Shown piece after piece: positions 50,807 to 63,800 of a DNA stretch of 64,000 nt (its first letter is position 1; each line of letters starts with the position of its first letter). Made by a program: the position numbers and the translations under genes. Below the pieces are notes generated by a model. The model was given only the letters and a program-made list of their open reading frames with translations, was not told the DNA's origin and did not search any database. This stretch comes from Zeus faber (taxonomy: Eukaryota > Chordata > Actinopteri > Zeiformes > Zeidae): contig OY482855.1 of the NCBI GenBank assembly GCA_960531495.1, forward strand, positions 992,001 to 1,056,000, written 5' to 3'.

Positions 50807-50914
50807 TTAGGACAGGAGGTACTCACTGAAGAGCTGGGTCTTCAGGTGCTTCTTAAAGACAGAGAGGGAGGTCCCCGCTCTGGTCATTTTTGGCAGCTCG
50901 TTCCACCAACGTGG
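50807..50914 (-). pseudogene. L2 LINE RT ORF C-terminal 35 codons (copy 3)
   Basis: Same truncated frame, from 50914 to the stop at 50807-50809. No substitution relative to the other copies is visible. Confidence 0.8.
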
Positions 50915-53689
50915 AAGATTGAAAGATTGAAAGAAAGAATGAAAGATTGAAAGAAAGAATGAAAGAACGATTGAAAGAAAGAATGAAAGAATGAAAGAAA
51001 GATTGAAAGATTGAAAGAAATATTGAAAGAAAGAGAGAATGAAAGTAAGAAAGATGGAAAGAAAAATTGAAAGATTGAAAGATTGAAAGAAAGAATTAAA
51101 GAAAGATTGAATGATTGAAAGATTGAAAGAAAAATTGAAAGAAAGATTGAAGAAAGAAAGATTTAAAGAAAAAAAGATTTAAAGAAAGATTGAAAGACTA
51201 AAAGTAAGAATGAAAAAAAAGATTGAAAGAAAGATTGAAAAAAGAAAGAAAGATTGAAAGAAAGATTGAAAGAAAGATTGAAAGAAAGAATGAAAGTTTG
51301 AAAGAAAGATTGAAAGAAAGATTGAAAGACTGAAAGAAAAAATGAAAGAAAGATTAAAAGAGAGATTGAAAGATTGAAAGATTGAAAGAAAGAATGAAAG
51401 ATTGAAAGAAAGAATGAAAGAATGAATGAAAGATTAAAAGATTGAAAGAAATATTGAAAAAAAGAAAGATTGAAAGTAAGAAAAATTGAAAGAATGAATG
51501 AAAGAAACAAAAAAAGACTGATAAAAAGAAAGAATGTTTGAGAGATCAAAATATTTAAAGAAAGAAAGATTGAAAGAAAGATTTTAAGACTGAATTAAAG
51601 AATTAAAGAAAGATTGAAAGAAAGGTTGAAAGATAGAATGAAAGAAAGATTGAAAGATTGAAAGTTGTAAAGAAAGATTGTAAGAAAGATTTAAAGAAAG
51701 ATTGAAAGACTAAAAAAATGAATGAAAGAAAGATTGAAAGGTTGAAAGAAAGAATGAAAGAATGAAAGAAAGATTGAAAGATTGAAAGAAAGATTGGAAG
51801 AAAGAATGAAAGTATGAAAGAAAGATTGAAAGATCGAAGGAAAGATTGAAAGAACGATTGAAAGAAAGAATGAAAGAATGAAAGAAAGATTGAAAGATTG
51901 AAAGAAAGATTGAAAGTAATAAAGATTGAAAGAAGGAATGAAGGAAAAATTGAATGTTTGAAAGACTGAAAGAATGAATGAAAGAAAGCTTGAAAGAAAG
52001 ATTGAAAGAAAGATTTTAAGAAAGGTTGAAAGACTGAAAGAAAGAATGAAAGAAAGAATGATTGAAAGATTGAAAGAAAGAATGAAAGATTGAAAGAAAG
52101 AATATAAGAACGATTGAAAGAAAGATTGAAAGTAAGATTGAAAGTTTGAAAGAAAGATTGAAAGACTGAAGGAAAGAATGAGTGAAAGATTGAAAGAAAG
52201 ATTAAAAGAAAAAAAGATTGAAAGTATTAAAGACTGAAAAAAATATTGAAAGAAAGATTGAAAGATTGAAAGATAGAATGAAAGAAAGATTGAAAGATTG
52301 AAAGATTGAAAGAAAGAATGAAAGAAATATTGAAAGAAAAAAATATTGAAGGAAAGATTGAAAGATTGAATGACTGAAAGAAAGAAAGACTGAAAGAAAG
52401 ATTGACAGACAGAAAGATTGAAAGAAAGAATGAAAGAAAGATTGAAAGAAAGAATGAAAGAAAGATTGAAAGTTTGAAAGAAAGATTGAAAGAAAGATTT
52501 AAAGAAAGATTGAAAGACTGAAAGAAAGAATGAAAGGCAGATTGAAAGAAAGATTGAAAGTAAGAAAGATTGAAACAAAGAATGAAAGAAAGATTGAAAG
52601 ATTGCAAGAAAGAATGAAAGAAATATTGAAAGATTGAAATATTGAAAGAAAGAATGAAAGAAAGATTGAAAGATTGAAAGAAAGATTGAAAGAAAGATTG
52701 AAAGAAAGATTGAAAGAAAGAATGAAAGAAAGATTGAAAGAAAGAATGAAAGAAAGATTGAAAGTTTGAAAGAAAGATTGAAAGAAAGATTTATAGAAAG
52801 ATTGAAAGACTGAAAGAAAGAATGAAAGGCAGATTGAAAGAAAGATTGAAAGTAAGAAAGATTGAAAGAAAGAATGAAAGAAAGATTGAAAGATTGCAAG
52901 AAAGAATGAAAGAAATATTGAAAGATTGAAATATTGAAAGAAAGAATGAAAGAAAGATTGAAAGATTGAAAGAAAGATTGAAAGAAAGATTGAAAGATTG
53001 AAATAAAGATTGAAAGTTTGAAAGAAAGATTGAAAGAAAGATTTAAAGAAAGAATGAAACAAAGATTGAAATAAAGAATGAAAGTAAGATTGAAAGAAAG
53101 ATTGAAAGAAAGAAAGATTGAAAGATTGAATGATTGAAAGAAAGACTGAAAGAAAGAATGACGGACAGAAAGATTGAAAGAAAGAATGAAAGACAGATTG
53201 AAAAAAAGATTGAAAGACTGAAAGAAAGAATGAAAGAAACATTGAAAGATTAAACAATTGAAAGAAAGATTGCAAGAAAGATGGAATGTAAGATTGAAAG
53301 AAATAAAGATTGAAAGAAATAACAAAAGAAAGATTGAAAGAAATAATGAAAGAAATATTGAAAGACTGAAAGAAAGAATGAAAGGCAGATTGAAAGAAAG
53401 ATTGAAAGTAAGAAAAATTGAAAGAAAGAATCAAAGAAAGATTGAAAGATTGCAAGAAAGAATGAAAGAAATATTGAAAGATTGAAATATTGAAAGAAAG
53501 AATGAAAGAAAGATTGAAAGATTGAAAGAAAGATTGAAAGAAAGATTGAAAGAAAGATTGAAAGAAAGATTGAAAGAATGATTTAAACAAAGAAAGATTG
53601 AAAGTAAGAAAGATTGAAAGAAATATTGAACGAAAGATTGAAAGAAAGGATGAAAGAAAGATTGAAAGAAAGATTGAAAGATTGCAATA

Positions 53690-56600
53690 TTGAAAGAAAG
53701 AATGAAAGAAAGATTGAAAGATTGAAAGATTGAAAGATTGAAAGATTGAAATAAAGATTGAAAGTTTGAAAGAAAGATTGAAAGAAAGATTTAAAGAAAG
53801 AATGAAAGAATGAAAGAAGGATTGAAAGATTGAAAGAAATATTGAAAGAAAGAGAGAATGAAAGTAAGAAAGATGGAAAGAAAAATTGAAAGATTGAAAG
53901 ATTGAAAGAAAGAATTAAAGAAAGATTGAATGATTGAAAGATTGAAAGAAAAATTGAAAGAAAGATTGAAGAAAGAAAGATTTAAAGAAAAAAAGATTTA
54001 AAGAAAGATTGAAAGACTAAAAGTAAGAATGAAAAAAAAGATTGAAAGAAAGATTGAAAAAAGAAAGAAAGATTGAAAGAAAGATTGAAAGAAAGATTGA
54101 AAGAAAGAATGAAAGTTTGAAAGAAAGATTGAAAGAAAGATTGAAAGAAAGATTGAAAGACTGAAAGAAAAAATGAAAGAAAGATTAAAAGAGAGATTGA
54201 AAGATTGAAAGATTGAAAGAAAGAATGAAAGATTGAAAGAAAGAATGAAAGAATGAATGAAAGATTAAAAGATTGAAAGAAATATTGAAAAAAAGAAAGA
54301 TTAAAAGTAAGAAAAATTGAAAGAATGAATGAAAGAAACAAAAAAAGACTGATAAAAAGAAAGAATGTTTGAGAGATCAAAATATTTAAAGAAAGAAAGA
54401 TTGAAAGAAAGATTTTAAGACTGAATTAAAGAATTAAAGAAAGATTTAAAGAAAGGTTGAAAGATAGAATGAAAGAAAGATTGAAAGATTGAAAGTTGTA
54501 AAGAAAGATTGAAAGAAAGATTTAAAGAAAGATTGAAAGACTAAAAAAAAGAATGAAAGAAAGATTGAAAGGTTGAAAGAAAGAATGAAAGAATGAAAAA
54601 AAGATTGAAAGATTGAAAGAAAGTTTGAAAGAGAGATTTAAACAAAGAAAGATTGAAAGTAAGAAAGATTGAAAGAATTAATGAAAGAAAGATTGAAAGA
54701 TTGAAAGAAAGAATGAAAGAAAGATTGAAAGATTGAAATATTGAAAGAAAGATTGAATGTTTGAAAAAAGATTGAAAGTATTAAAGATCGAAAGAAATAT
54801 TTAAAGAAAGATTGAAAGATTGAAAGAAAGAATGAAAGAACGATTGAAAGAAAGAATGAATGAATGAAAGAAAGAATGAAAGATTAAACAATTGAAAGAA
54901 AGATTGGAAGAAAGATTGAAAAAGGAAATATTGAAAGAAAGAATGAAAGAAAGATTGAAAGAAAGTTGGAAAGAAAGATTGAAAGAAAGAAAGATTGAAA
55001 GAAATAATGAAAGAAAGATTGAACGATTGGAACCAATATTGAAAGATAGAAAAATTGAAAGTAAGAAAGAATGAAAGCAAGATTGAAAGATTGAAAGAAA
55101 GAATGAAAGAAAGATTGAAAGATTGACAGAATGATTGAAAAAAAGGTTGAAAGACTGAAAGAAAGAATGAAAGAAAGATTGAAAGATTGAAAGATTGAAA
55201 GAAAGATTGAATGTTTGAAAGAAAGTTTGAAAGAAAGATTTAAAGAAAGAAAGATTGAAAGAAATATTGAAAGAAAGATTGAAAGATTGAAAGAAAGATT
55301 GAAAGATTGAAAGATTGAAATAATGATTGAAAGTTTGAAAGAAAGATTGAAAGAAAGATTTAAGGAAAGAAAGATTGAAAGTAAGAAAGATTGAAAGAAA
55401 TATTGAAAGAAAGATTGAAAGATTGAAAGAAAGATTGAAAGAAAGAATGAACGAAAGATTGAAAGAAAGATTGAAAAAAAGAAAGATTGAAAGAAAGATT
55501 GAAAGACTGAAGGAAAGAATGAAAGAAAGATTGAAAGAAAGATTGAAAGAAAGATTGAAAGAAAGAAAGATTGAAAGAAAGATTGAAAGATTGAAAGATT
55601 GAAAGAAAGAATGAAAAATTGAAAGAAAGAATGAAAGAACGATTGAAAGAAAGAATGAAAGAATGAAAGAAAGATTGAAAGATTGAAAGAAAGATTGAAA
55701 GAAAGATTTAAAGAAAGATTGAAAGACTGAAAGAAAGAATGAAAGAAATAATTAAAGAAAGATTGAAAGAACGAATGTAAGAAAGATTGAAAGATTGAAA
55801 GATTGAAATAAAGATTGAAAGTTTGAAAGAAAGATTGAAAGAAAGATTTAAAGAAAGAAAGATTGAAAGAAATATTGAAAGAAAGATTGAAAGAATTAAC
55901 AAAAGAAAGATTGAAAGAAAGAATGAAAGAAAGATTGAACGATTGGAAGAAATATTGAAAGAAAGATGGATTGAAAGTAAGATAGATTGAAAGAAAGAAT
56001 GAAAGAAAGATTGAAAGATTTAAAGAATGAATGAAAGAAAGATTGAAAGATTGAAATATTGAAAGAAAGAATGAATGAAAGATTGAAAGATTGAAAGAAA
56101 GATTGAAAGATTGAAAGATTGAAATAAAGATTGAAAGTTTGAAAGAAAGATTGAAAGAAAGATTGAAAGAAAGAAAGAAATATTGAAAGAAAGATTGAAA
56201 GAAAGAATGAAAGAATGAAAGAAAGATTGAAAGATTGAAAGAAAGATTGAAAGTAATAAAGATTGAAAGAAGGAATGAAGGAAAAATTGAAAGTTTGAAA
56301 GACTGAAAGAATGAATGAAAGAAAGATTGAAAGATTGAAAGAAAGAAAGATTGAAAGAAAGAATGAAAGAATGAAAGAAAGATTGAAAGATTGAAAGAAA
56401 TACTGAAAGAAAGAAAGAAAGATTGAAAGTAAGAACGATTGAAAGAAAGCTTGAAAGAAAGATTGAAAGAAAGAATGAAAGAAAGATTGAAAGAATGAAA
56501 GATTGAAAGAAAGATTGAAAGATTGAAAGAAAGAATAAAAGAACGATTGAAAGAAAGAATGAAAGAATGAAAGAAAGATTGAAAGATTGAAAGAATATTG

Positions 56601-59600
56601 AAAGAAAGAGAGAATGAAAGTAAGAAAGATTGAAAGAAAGATTGAAAGACTGAAAGAAAGAATGAATAAAAGAATTAAAGAAAGATTGAAAGATTGAAAG
56701 ATTGAAAGAAAGATTGAAAAAAGAATGATTGAAAGAAAGAAAGATTTAAAGAATGAAAGATTTAAAGAAAGATTGAAAGACTAAAAGTAAGAATGAAAAA
56801 AAAGAATGAAAGAAAGATTGAAAGATTGAAAGATTGAAAGAAAGAATGAAAGATTGAAAGAAAGAATGAAAGAACGATTGAAAGAAAGAATGAAAGAATG
56901 AAAAAAAAGAATGAAAGAAAGATTGAAAGATTGAAAGATTGAAAGAAAGAATGAAAGATTGAAAGAAAGAATGAAAGAACGATTGAAAGAAAGAATGAAA
57001 GAATGAAAGAAAGATTGAAAGAAATATTGAAAGAAAGAGAGAATGAAAGTAATAAAGATGGAAAGAAAAATTGAAAGAAAGATTAAAAGAGAGATTGAAA
57101 GATTGAAAGATTGAAAGAAAGAATGAAAGATTGAAAGAAAGAATGAAAGAATGAATGAAAGATTAAAAGATTGAAAGAAAGGTTGAAGATAGAATGAAAG
57201 AAAGATTGAAATATTGAAAGTTTGAAAGAAAGATTGAAAGAAAGATTTAAAGAAAGATTGAAAGACTAAAAAAAAGAATGAAAGAAAGATTGAAAGGTTG
57301 AAAGAAAGAATGAAAGAATGAAAGAAAGATTGAAAGATAGAAAGAAAGATTGAAAGAAAGAATGAAAGTATGAAAGAAAGATTGAAAGATTGAAGGAAAT
57401 ATTGAAAGAACGATTGAAAGAAAGAATGAAAGAACGAAAGAAAGATTGAAAGAAAGATTGAAAGTAATAAAGATTGAAAGAAGGAATAAAGGAAAAATTG
57501 AAAGTTTGAAAGACTGAAAGAATGAATGAAAGAAAGATTGAAAGATTGAAAGATTGAAAGAAAGAAAGATTGAGAGAAAGAATGAAAGAATGAAAGAAAG
57601 ATTGAAAGATTGAAAGAAATACTGAAAGAAAGAAAGAAAGATTGAAAGTAAGAACGATTGAAAGAAAGCTTGAAAGAAAGATTGAAAGAAAGAATGAAAG
57701 AAAGATTGAAAGATTGAAAGATTGAAAGAAAAAATGAAAGATTGAAAGAAAGAATAAAAGAACGATTGAAAGAAAGAATGAAAGAATGAAAGAAAGATTG
57801 AAAGATTGAAAGAATATTGAAAGAAAGAGAGAATGAAAGTAAGAAAGATTGAAAGAAAGATTGAAATTAAAAAAGATTGAAAGAAAGAATGAAAGAAAAA
57901 TTGAAAGATTGAAAGATTGAAAGAAAGATTTAAAGAAAGATTTAAAGAAAGATTGAAAGACTGAAAGAAAGAATGAATAAAAGAATTAAAGAAAGATTGA
58001 AAGATCGAAAGATTGAAAGATTGAAAGAAAGATTGAAAAAAGAATGATTGAAAGAAAGAAAGATTTAAAGAATGAAAGTAAGAATGAAAAAAAAGAATGA
58101 AAGAAAGATTGAAAGATTGAAAGATTGAAAGAAAGAATGAAAGATTGAAAGAAAGAATGAAAGAACGATTGAAAGAAAGAATGAAAGAATGAAAGAAAGA
58201 TTGAAAGATTGAAAGAAATATTGAAAGAAAGAGAGAATGAAAGTAAGAAAGATGGAAAGAAAAATTGAAAGATTGAAAGATTGAAAGAAAGAATTAAAGA
58301 AAGATTGAATGATTGAAAGATTGAAAGAAAGATTGAAAGAAAGATTGAAAAAAGAAAGAAAGATTGAAAGAAAGATTGAGAGAAAGATTGAAAGAAAGAA
58401 TGAAAGTTTGAAAGAAAGATTGAAAGAAAGATTGAAAGAAAGATTGAAAGAAAGATTGAAAGACTGAAAGAAAAAATGAAAGAAAGATTAAAAGAGAGAT
58501 TGAAAGATTGAAAGATTGAAAGAAAGAATGAAAGATTGAAAGAAAGAATGAAAGAATGAATGAAAGATTAAAAGATTGAAAGAAATATTGAAAAAAAGAA
58601 AGATTGAAAGTAAGAAAAATTGAAAGAATGAATGAAAGAAACAAAAAAAGACTGATAAAAAGAAAGAATGTTTGAGAGATCAAAATATTTAAAGAAAGAA
58701 AGATTGAAAGAAAGATTTTAAGACTGAATTAAAGAATTAAAGAAAGATTGAAAGAAAGGTTGAAAGATAGAATGAAAGAAAGATTGAAAGATTAAAAGTT
58801 GTAAAGAAAGATTGAAAGAAAGATTTAAAGAAAGATTGAAAGACTAAAAAAAAGAATGAAAGAAAGATTGAAAGGTTGAAAGAAAAAATGAAAGAATGAA
58901 AGAAACATTGAAAGATTGAAAGAAAGATTGGAAGAAAGAATGAAAGTATGAAAGAAAGATTGAAAGATTGAAGGAAAGATTGAAAGAACGATTGAAAGAA
59001 AGAATGAAAGAATGAAAGAAAGATTGAAAGATTGAAAGAAAGATTGAAAGTAATAAAGATTAAAAGAAGGAATGAAGGAAAAATTGAATGTTTGAAAGAC
59101 TGAAAGAATGAATGAAAGATTGAAAGAAAGATTTTAAGAAAGGTTGAAAGACTGAAAGAAAGAATGAAAGAAAGAATGATTGAAAGATTGAAAGAAAGAA
59201 TGAAAGATTGAAAGAAAGAATATAAGAACGATTGAAAGAAAGATTGAAAGTAAGGTTGAAAGTTTGAAAGAAAGATTGAAAGAAAAATTGAAAGAAAGAT
59301 TGAAAGACTGAAGGAAAGAATGAGTGAAAGATTGAAAGAAAGATTAAAAGAAAAAAGATTGAAAGTATTAAAGACTGAAAAAAATATTGAAAGAAAGATT
59401 TAAAGACTGAAAGATAGAATGAAAGAAAGATTGAAAGATTGAAAGATTGAAAGAAAGAATGAAAAAAAGATTGAAAGACTGAAAAAAATATTGAAAGAAA
59501 GATTGAAAGATTGAAAGATAGAATGAAAGAAAGATTGAAAGATTGAAAGAAAGAATGAAAGAAAGATTGAAAGACTGAAAGAAAGAATGAAAGAAAGATT

Positions 59601-60813
59601 GAAAGTGCGAAAGAAAGAATGAAAGAATTAAAGAAAGATTGAAAGAAATATTGAAAGAAAGAATGAAAGATTGAAAGAAAGAATGAAAGTAATAAAGATT
59701 GAAAGAAGGAATGAAGGAAAAGTTGAATGTTTGAAAGACTGAAAGAATGAATGAAAGAAAGCTTGAAAGAAAGATTGAAAGAAAGATTTTAAGAAAGGTT
59801 GAAAGACTGAAAGAAAGAATGAAAGAAAGAATGATTGAAAGATTGAAAGAAAGAATGAAAGATTGAAAGAAAGAATATAAGAACGATTGAAAGAAAGATT
59901 GAAAGTAAGATTGAAAGTTTGAAAGAAAGATTGAAAGAAAAATTGAAAGAAAGATTGAAAGACTGAAGGAAAGAATGAGTGAAAGATTGAAAGAAAGATT
60001 AAAAGAAAAAAAGATTGAAAGTATTAAAGACTGAAAAAAATATTGAAAGAAAGATTGAAAGATTGAAAGATAGAATGAAAGAAAGATTGAAAGATTGAAA
60101 GATTGAAAGAAAGAATGAAAGAAAGATTGAAAGACTGAAAAAAATATTGAAAGAAAGATTGAAAGATTGAAAGATAGAATGAAAGAAAGATTGAAAGATT
60201 GAAAGATTGAAAGAAAGAATGAAATAAAGATTGAAAGACTGAAAGAAAGAATGAAAGAAAGATTGAAAGTGCGAAAGAAAGAATGAAAGAATTAAAGAAA
60301 GATTGAAAGATTGAAAGAATATTGAAAGAAAGAGAGAATGAAAGTAAGAAAGATTGAAAGAAAGATTGAAAGTAAAAAAGATTGAAAGAAAGAATGAAAG
60401 AAAAATTGAAAGATTGAAAGATTGAAAGAAAGATTTAAAGAAAGATTTAAAGAAAGATTGAAAGACTGAAAGAAAGAATGAATAAAAGAATTAAAGAAAG
60501 ATTGAAAGATCGAAAGATTGAAAGATTGAAAGAAAGATTGAAAAAAGAATGATTGAAAGAAAGAAAGATTTAAAGAATGAAAGATTTAAAGAAAGATTGA
60601 AAGACTAAAAGTAAGAATGAAAAAAAAGAATGAAAGAAAGATTGAAAGATTGAAAGATTGAAAGAAAGAATGAAAGATTGAAAGAGAGAATGAAAGAACG
60701 ATTGAAAGAAAGAATGAAAGAATGAAAGAAAGATTGAAAGATTGAAAGAAATATTGAAAGAAAGAGAGAATGAAAGTAAGAAAGATGGAAAGAAAAATTG
60801 AAAGATTGAAATA
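53690..60813 (+). repeat. 7124-bp tandem unit, copy 1
   Basis: Collinear with 60814-64000 at a constant offset of 7124. It contains module C markers at 54338 and 58641, GGAACCAATATTG near 55030, and GAAATACTGAAAG near 56398 and 57620 (an internal duplication of about 1.2 kb). AGAATATAAGAACG near 59217 and 59872 marks a duplication of about 0.66 kb like the one in the 2.95-kb units. The left edge overlaps the end of the preceding 4817-bp unit. No gene is present. Confidence 0.75.
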
Positions 60814-63800
60814 TTGAAAGAAAGAATGAAAGAAAGATTGAAAGATTGAAAGATTGAAAGATTGAAAGATTGAAATAAAGATTGAAAGTTTGAAAGAAAG
60901 ATTGAAAGAAAGATTTAAAGAAAGAATGAAAGAATGAAAGAAGGATTGAAAGATTGAAAGAAATATTGAAAGAAAGAGAGAATGAAAGTAAGAAAGATGG
61001 AAAGAAAAATTGAAAGATTGAAAGATTGAAAGAAAGAATTAAAGAAAGATTGAATGATTGAAAGATTGAAAGAAAAATTGAAAGAAAGATTGAAGAAAGA
61101 AAGATTTAAAGAAAAAAAGATTTAAAGAAAGATTGAAAGACTAAAAGTAAGAATGAAAAAAAAGATTGAAAGAAAGATTGAAAAAAGAAAGAAAGATTGA
61201 AAGAAAGATTGAAAGAAAGATTGAAAGAAAGAATGAAAGTTTGAAAGAAAGATTGAAAGAAAGATTGAAAGAAAGATTGAAAGACTGAAAGAAAAAATGA
61301 AAGAAAGATTAAAAGAGAGATTGAAAGATTGAAAGATTGAAAGAAAGAATGAAAGATTGAAAGAAAGAATGAAAGAATGAATGAAAGATTAAAAGATTGA
61401 AAGAAATATTGAAAAAAAGAAAGATTAAAAGTAAGAAAAATTGAAAGAATGAATGAAAGAAACAAAAAAAGACTGATAAAAAGAAAGAATGTTTGAGAGA
61501 TCAAAATATTTAAAGAAAGAAAGATTGAAAGAAAGATTTTAAGACTGAATTAAAGAATTAAAGAAAGATTTAAAGAAAGGTTGAAAGATAGAATGAAAGA
61601 AAGATTGAAAGATTGAAAGTTGTAAAGAAAGATTGAAAGAAAGATTTAAAGAAAGATTGAAAGACTAAAAAAAAGAATGAAAGAAAGATTGAAAGGTTGA
61701 AAGAAAGAATGAAAGAATGAAAAAAAGATTGAAAGATTGAAAGAAAGTTTGAAAGAGAGATTTAAACAAAGAAAGATTGAAAGTAAGAAAGATTGAAAGA
61801 ATTAATGAAAGAAAGATTGAAAGATTGAAAGAAAGAATGAAAGAAAGATTGAAAGATTGAAATATTGAAAGAAAGATTGAATGTTTGAAAAAAGATTGAA
61901 AGTATTAAAGATCGAAAGAAATATTTAAAGAAAGATTGAAAGATTGAAAGAAAGAATGAAAGAACGATTGAAAGAAAGAATGAATGAATGAAAGAAAGAA
62001 TGAAAGATTAAACAATTGAAAGAAAGATTGGAAGAAAGATTGAAAAAGGAAATATTGAAAGAAAGAATGAAAGAAAGATTGAAAGAAAGTTGGAAAGAAA
62101 GATTGAAAGAAAGAAAGATTGAAAGAAATAATGAAAGAAAGATTGAACGATTGGAACCAATATTGAAAGATAGAAAAATTGAAAGTAAGAAAGAATGAAA
62201 GCAAGATTGAAAGATTGAAAGAAAGAATGAAAGAAAGATTGAAAGATTGACAGAATGATTGAAAAAAAGGTTGAAAGACTGAAAGAAAGAATGAAAGAAA
62301 GATTGAAAGATTGAAAGATTGAAAGAAAGATTGAATGTTTGAAAGAAAGTTTGAAAGAAAGATTTAAAGAAAGAAAGATTGAAAGAAATATTGAAAGAAA
62401 GATTGAAAGATTGAAAGAAAGATTGAAAGATTGAAAGATTGAAATAATGATTGAAAGTTTGAAAGAAAGATTGAAAGAAAGATTTAAGGAAAGAAAGATT
62501 GAAAGTAAGAAAGATTGAAAGAAATATTGAAAGAAAGATTGAAAGATTGAAAGAAAGATTGAAAGAAAGAATGAACGAAAGATTGAAAGAAAGATTGAAA
62601 AAAAGAAAGATTGAAAGAAAGATTGAAAGACTGAAGGAAAGAATGAAAGAAAGATTGAAAGAAAGATTGAAAGAAAGATTGAAAGAAAGAAAGATTGAAA
62701 GAAAGATTGAAAGATTGAAAGATTGAAAGAAAGAATGAAAAATTGAAAGAAAGAATGAAAGAACGATTGAAAGAAAGAATGAAAGAATGAAAGAAAGATT
62801 GAAAGATTGAAAGAAAGATTGAAAGAAAGATTTAAAGAAAGATTGAAAGACTGAAAGAAAGAATGAAAGAAATAATTAAAGAAAGATTGAAAGAACGAAT
62901 GTAAGAAAGATTGAAAGATTGAAAGATTGAAATAAAGATTGAAAGTTTGAAAGAAAGATTGAAAGAAAGATTTAAAGAAAGAAAGATTGAAAGAAATATT
63001 GAAAGAAAGATTGAAAGAATTAACAAAAGAAAGATTGAAAGAAAGAATGAAAGAAAGATTGAACGATTGGAAGAAATATTGAAAGAAAGATGGATTGAAA
63101 GTAAGATAGATTGAAAGAAAGAATGAAAGAAAGATTGAAAGATTTAAAGAATGAATGAAAGAAAGATTGAAAGATTGAAATATTGAAAGAAAGAATGAAT
63201 GAAAGATTGAAAGATTGAAAGAAAGATTGAAAGATTGAAAGATTGAAATAAAGATTGAAAGTTTGAAAGAAAGATTGAAAGAAAGATTGAAAGAAAGAAA
63301 GAAATATTGAAAGAAAGATTGAAAGAAAGAATGAAAGAATGAAAGAAAGATTGAAAGATTGAAAGAAAGATTGAAAGTAATAAAGATTGAAAGAAGGAAT
63401 GAAGGAAAAATTGAAAGTTTGAAAGACTGAAAGAATGAATGAAAGAAAGATTGAAAGATTGAAAGAAAGAAAGATTGAAAGAAAGAATGAAAGAATGAAA
63501 GAAAGATTGAAAGATTGAAAGAAATACTGAAAGAAAGAAAGAAAGATTGAAAGTAAGAACGATTGAAAGAAAGCTTGAAAGAAAGATTGAAAGAAAGAAT
63601 GAAAGAAAGATTGAAAGAATGAAAGATTGAAAGAAAGATTGAAAGATTGAAAGAAAGAATAAAAGAACGATTGAAAGAAAGAATGAAAGAATGAAAGAAA
63701 GATTGAAAGATTGAAAGAATATTGAAAGAAAGAGAGAATGAAAGTAAGAAAGATTGAAAGAAAGATTGAAAGACTGAAAGAAAGAATGAATAAAAGAATT

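Larger units (their letters stand above)
50653..50914 (-). mobile_element. 5'-truncated L2-clade LINE 3' end, copy 3
   Basis: 262 bp, identical by eye to copies 1 and 2, exactly 4817 bp from copy 2. It is carried by the tandem duplication. Confidence 0.85.
49257..54073 (+). repeat. 4817-bp tandem unit, copy 2 (carries L2 copy 3)
   Basis: Near-identical to 44440-49256. Small differences exist, for example GATTGTAAGAAAG near 51677 for GATTGAAAGAAAG and GATTGCAATATTG near 53681 for GATTGAAATATTG. These make simple double-counting of one identical sequence less likely. The unit ends near 54073-54090. Confidence 0.8.
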
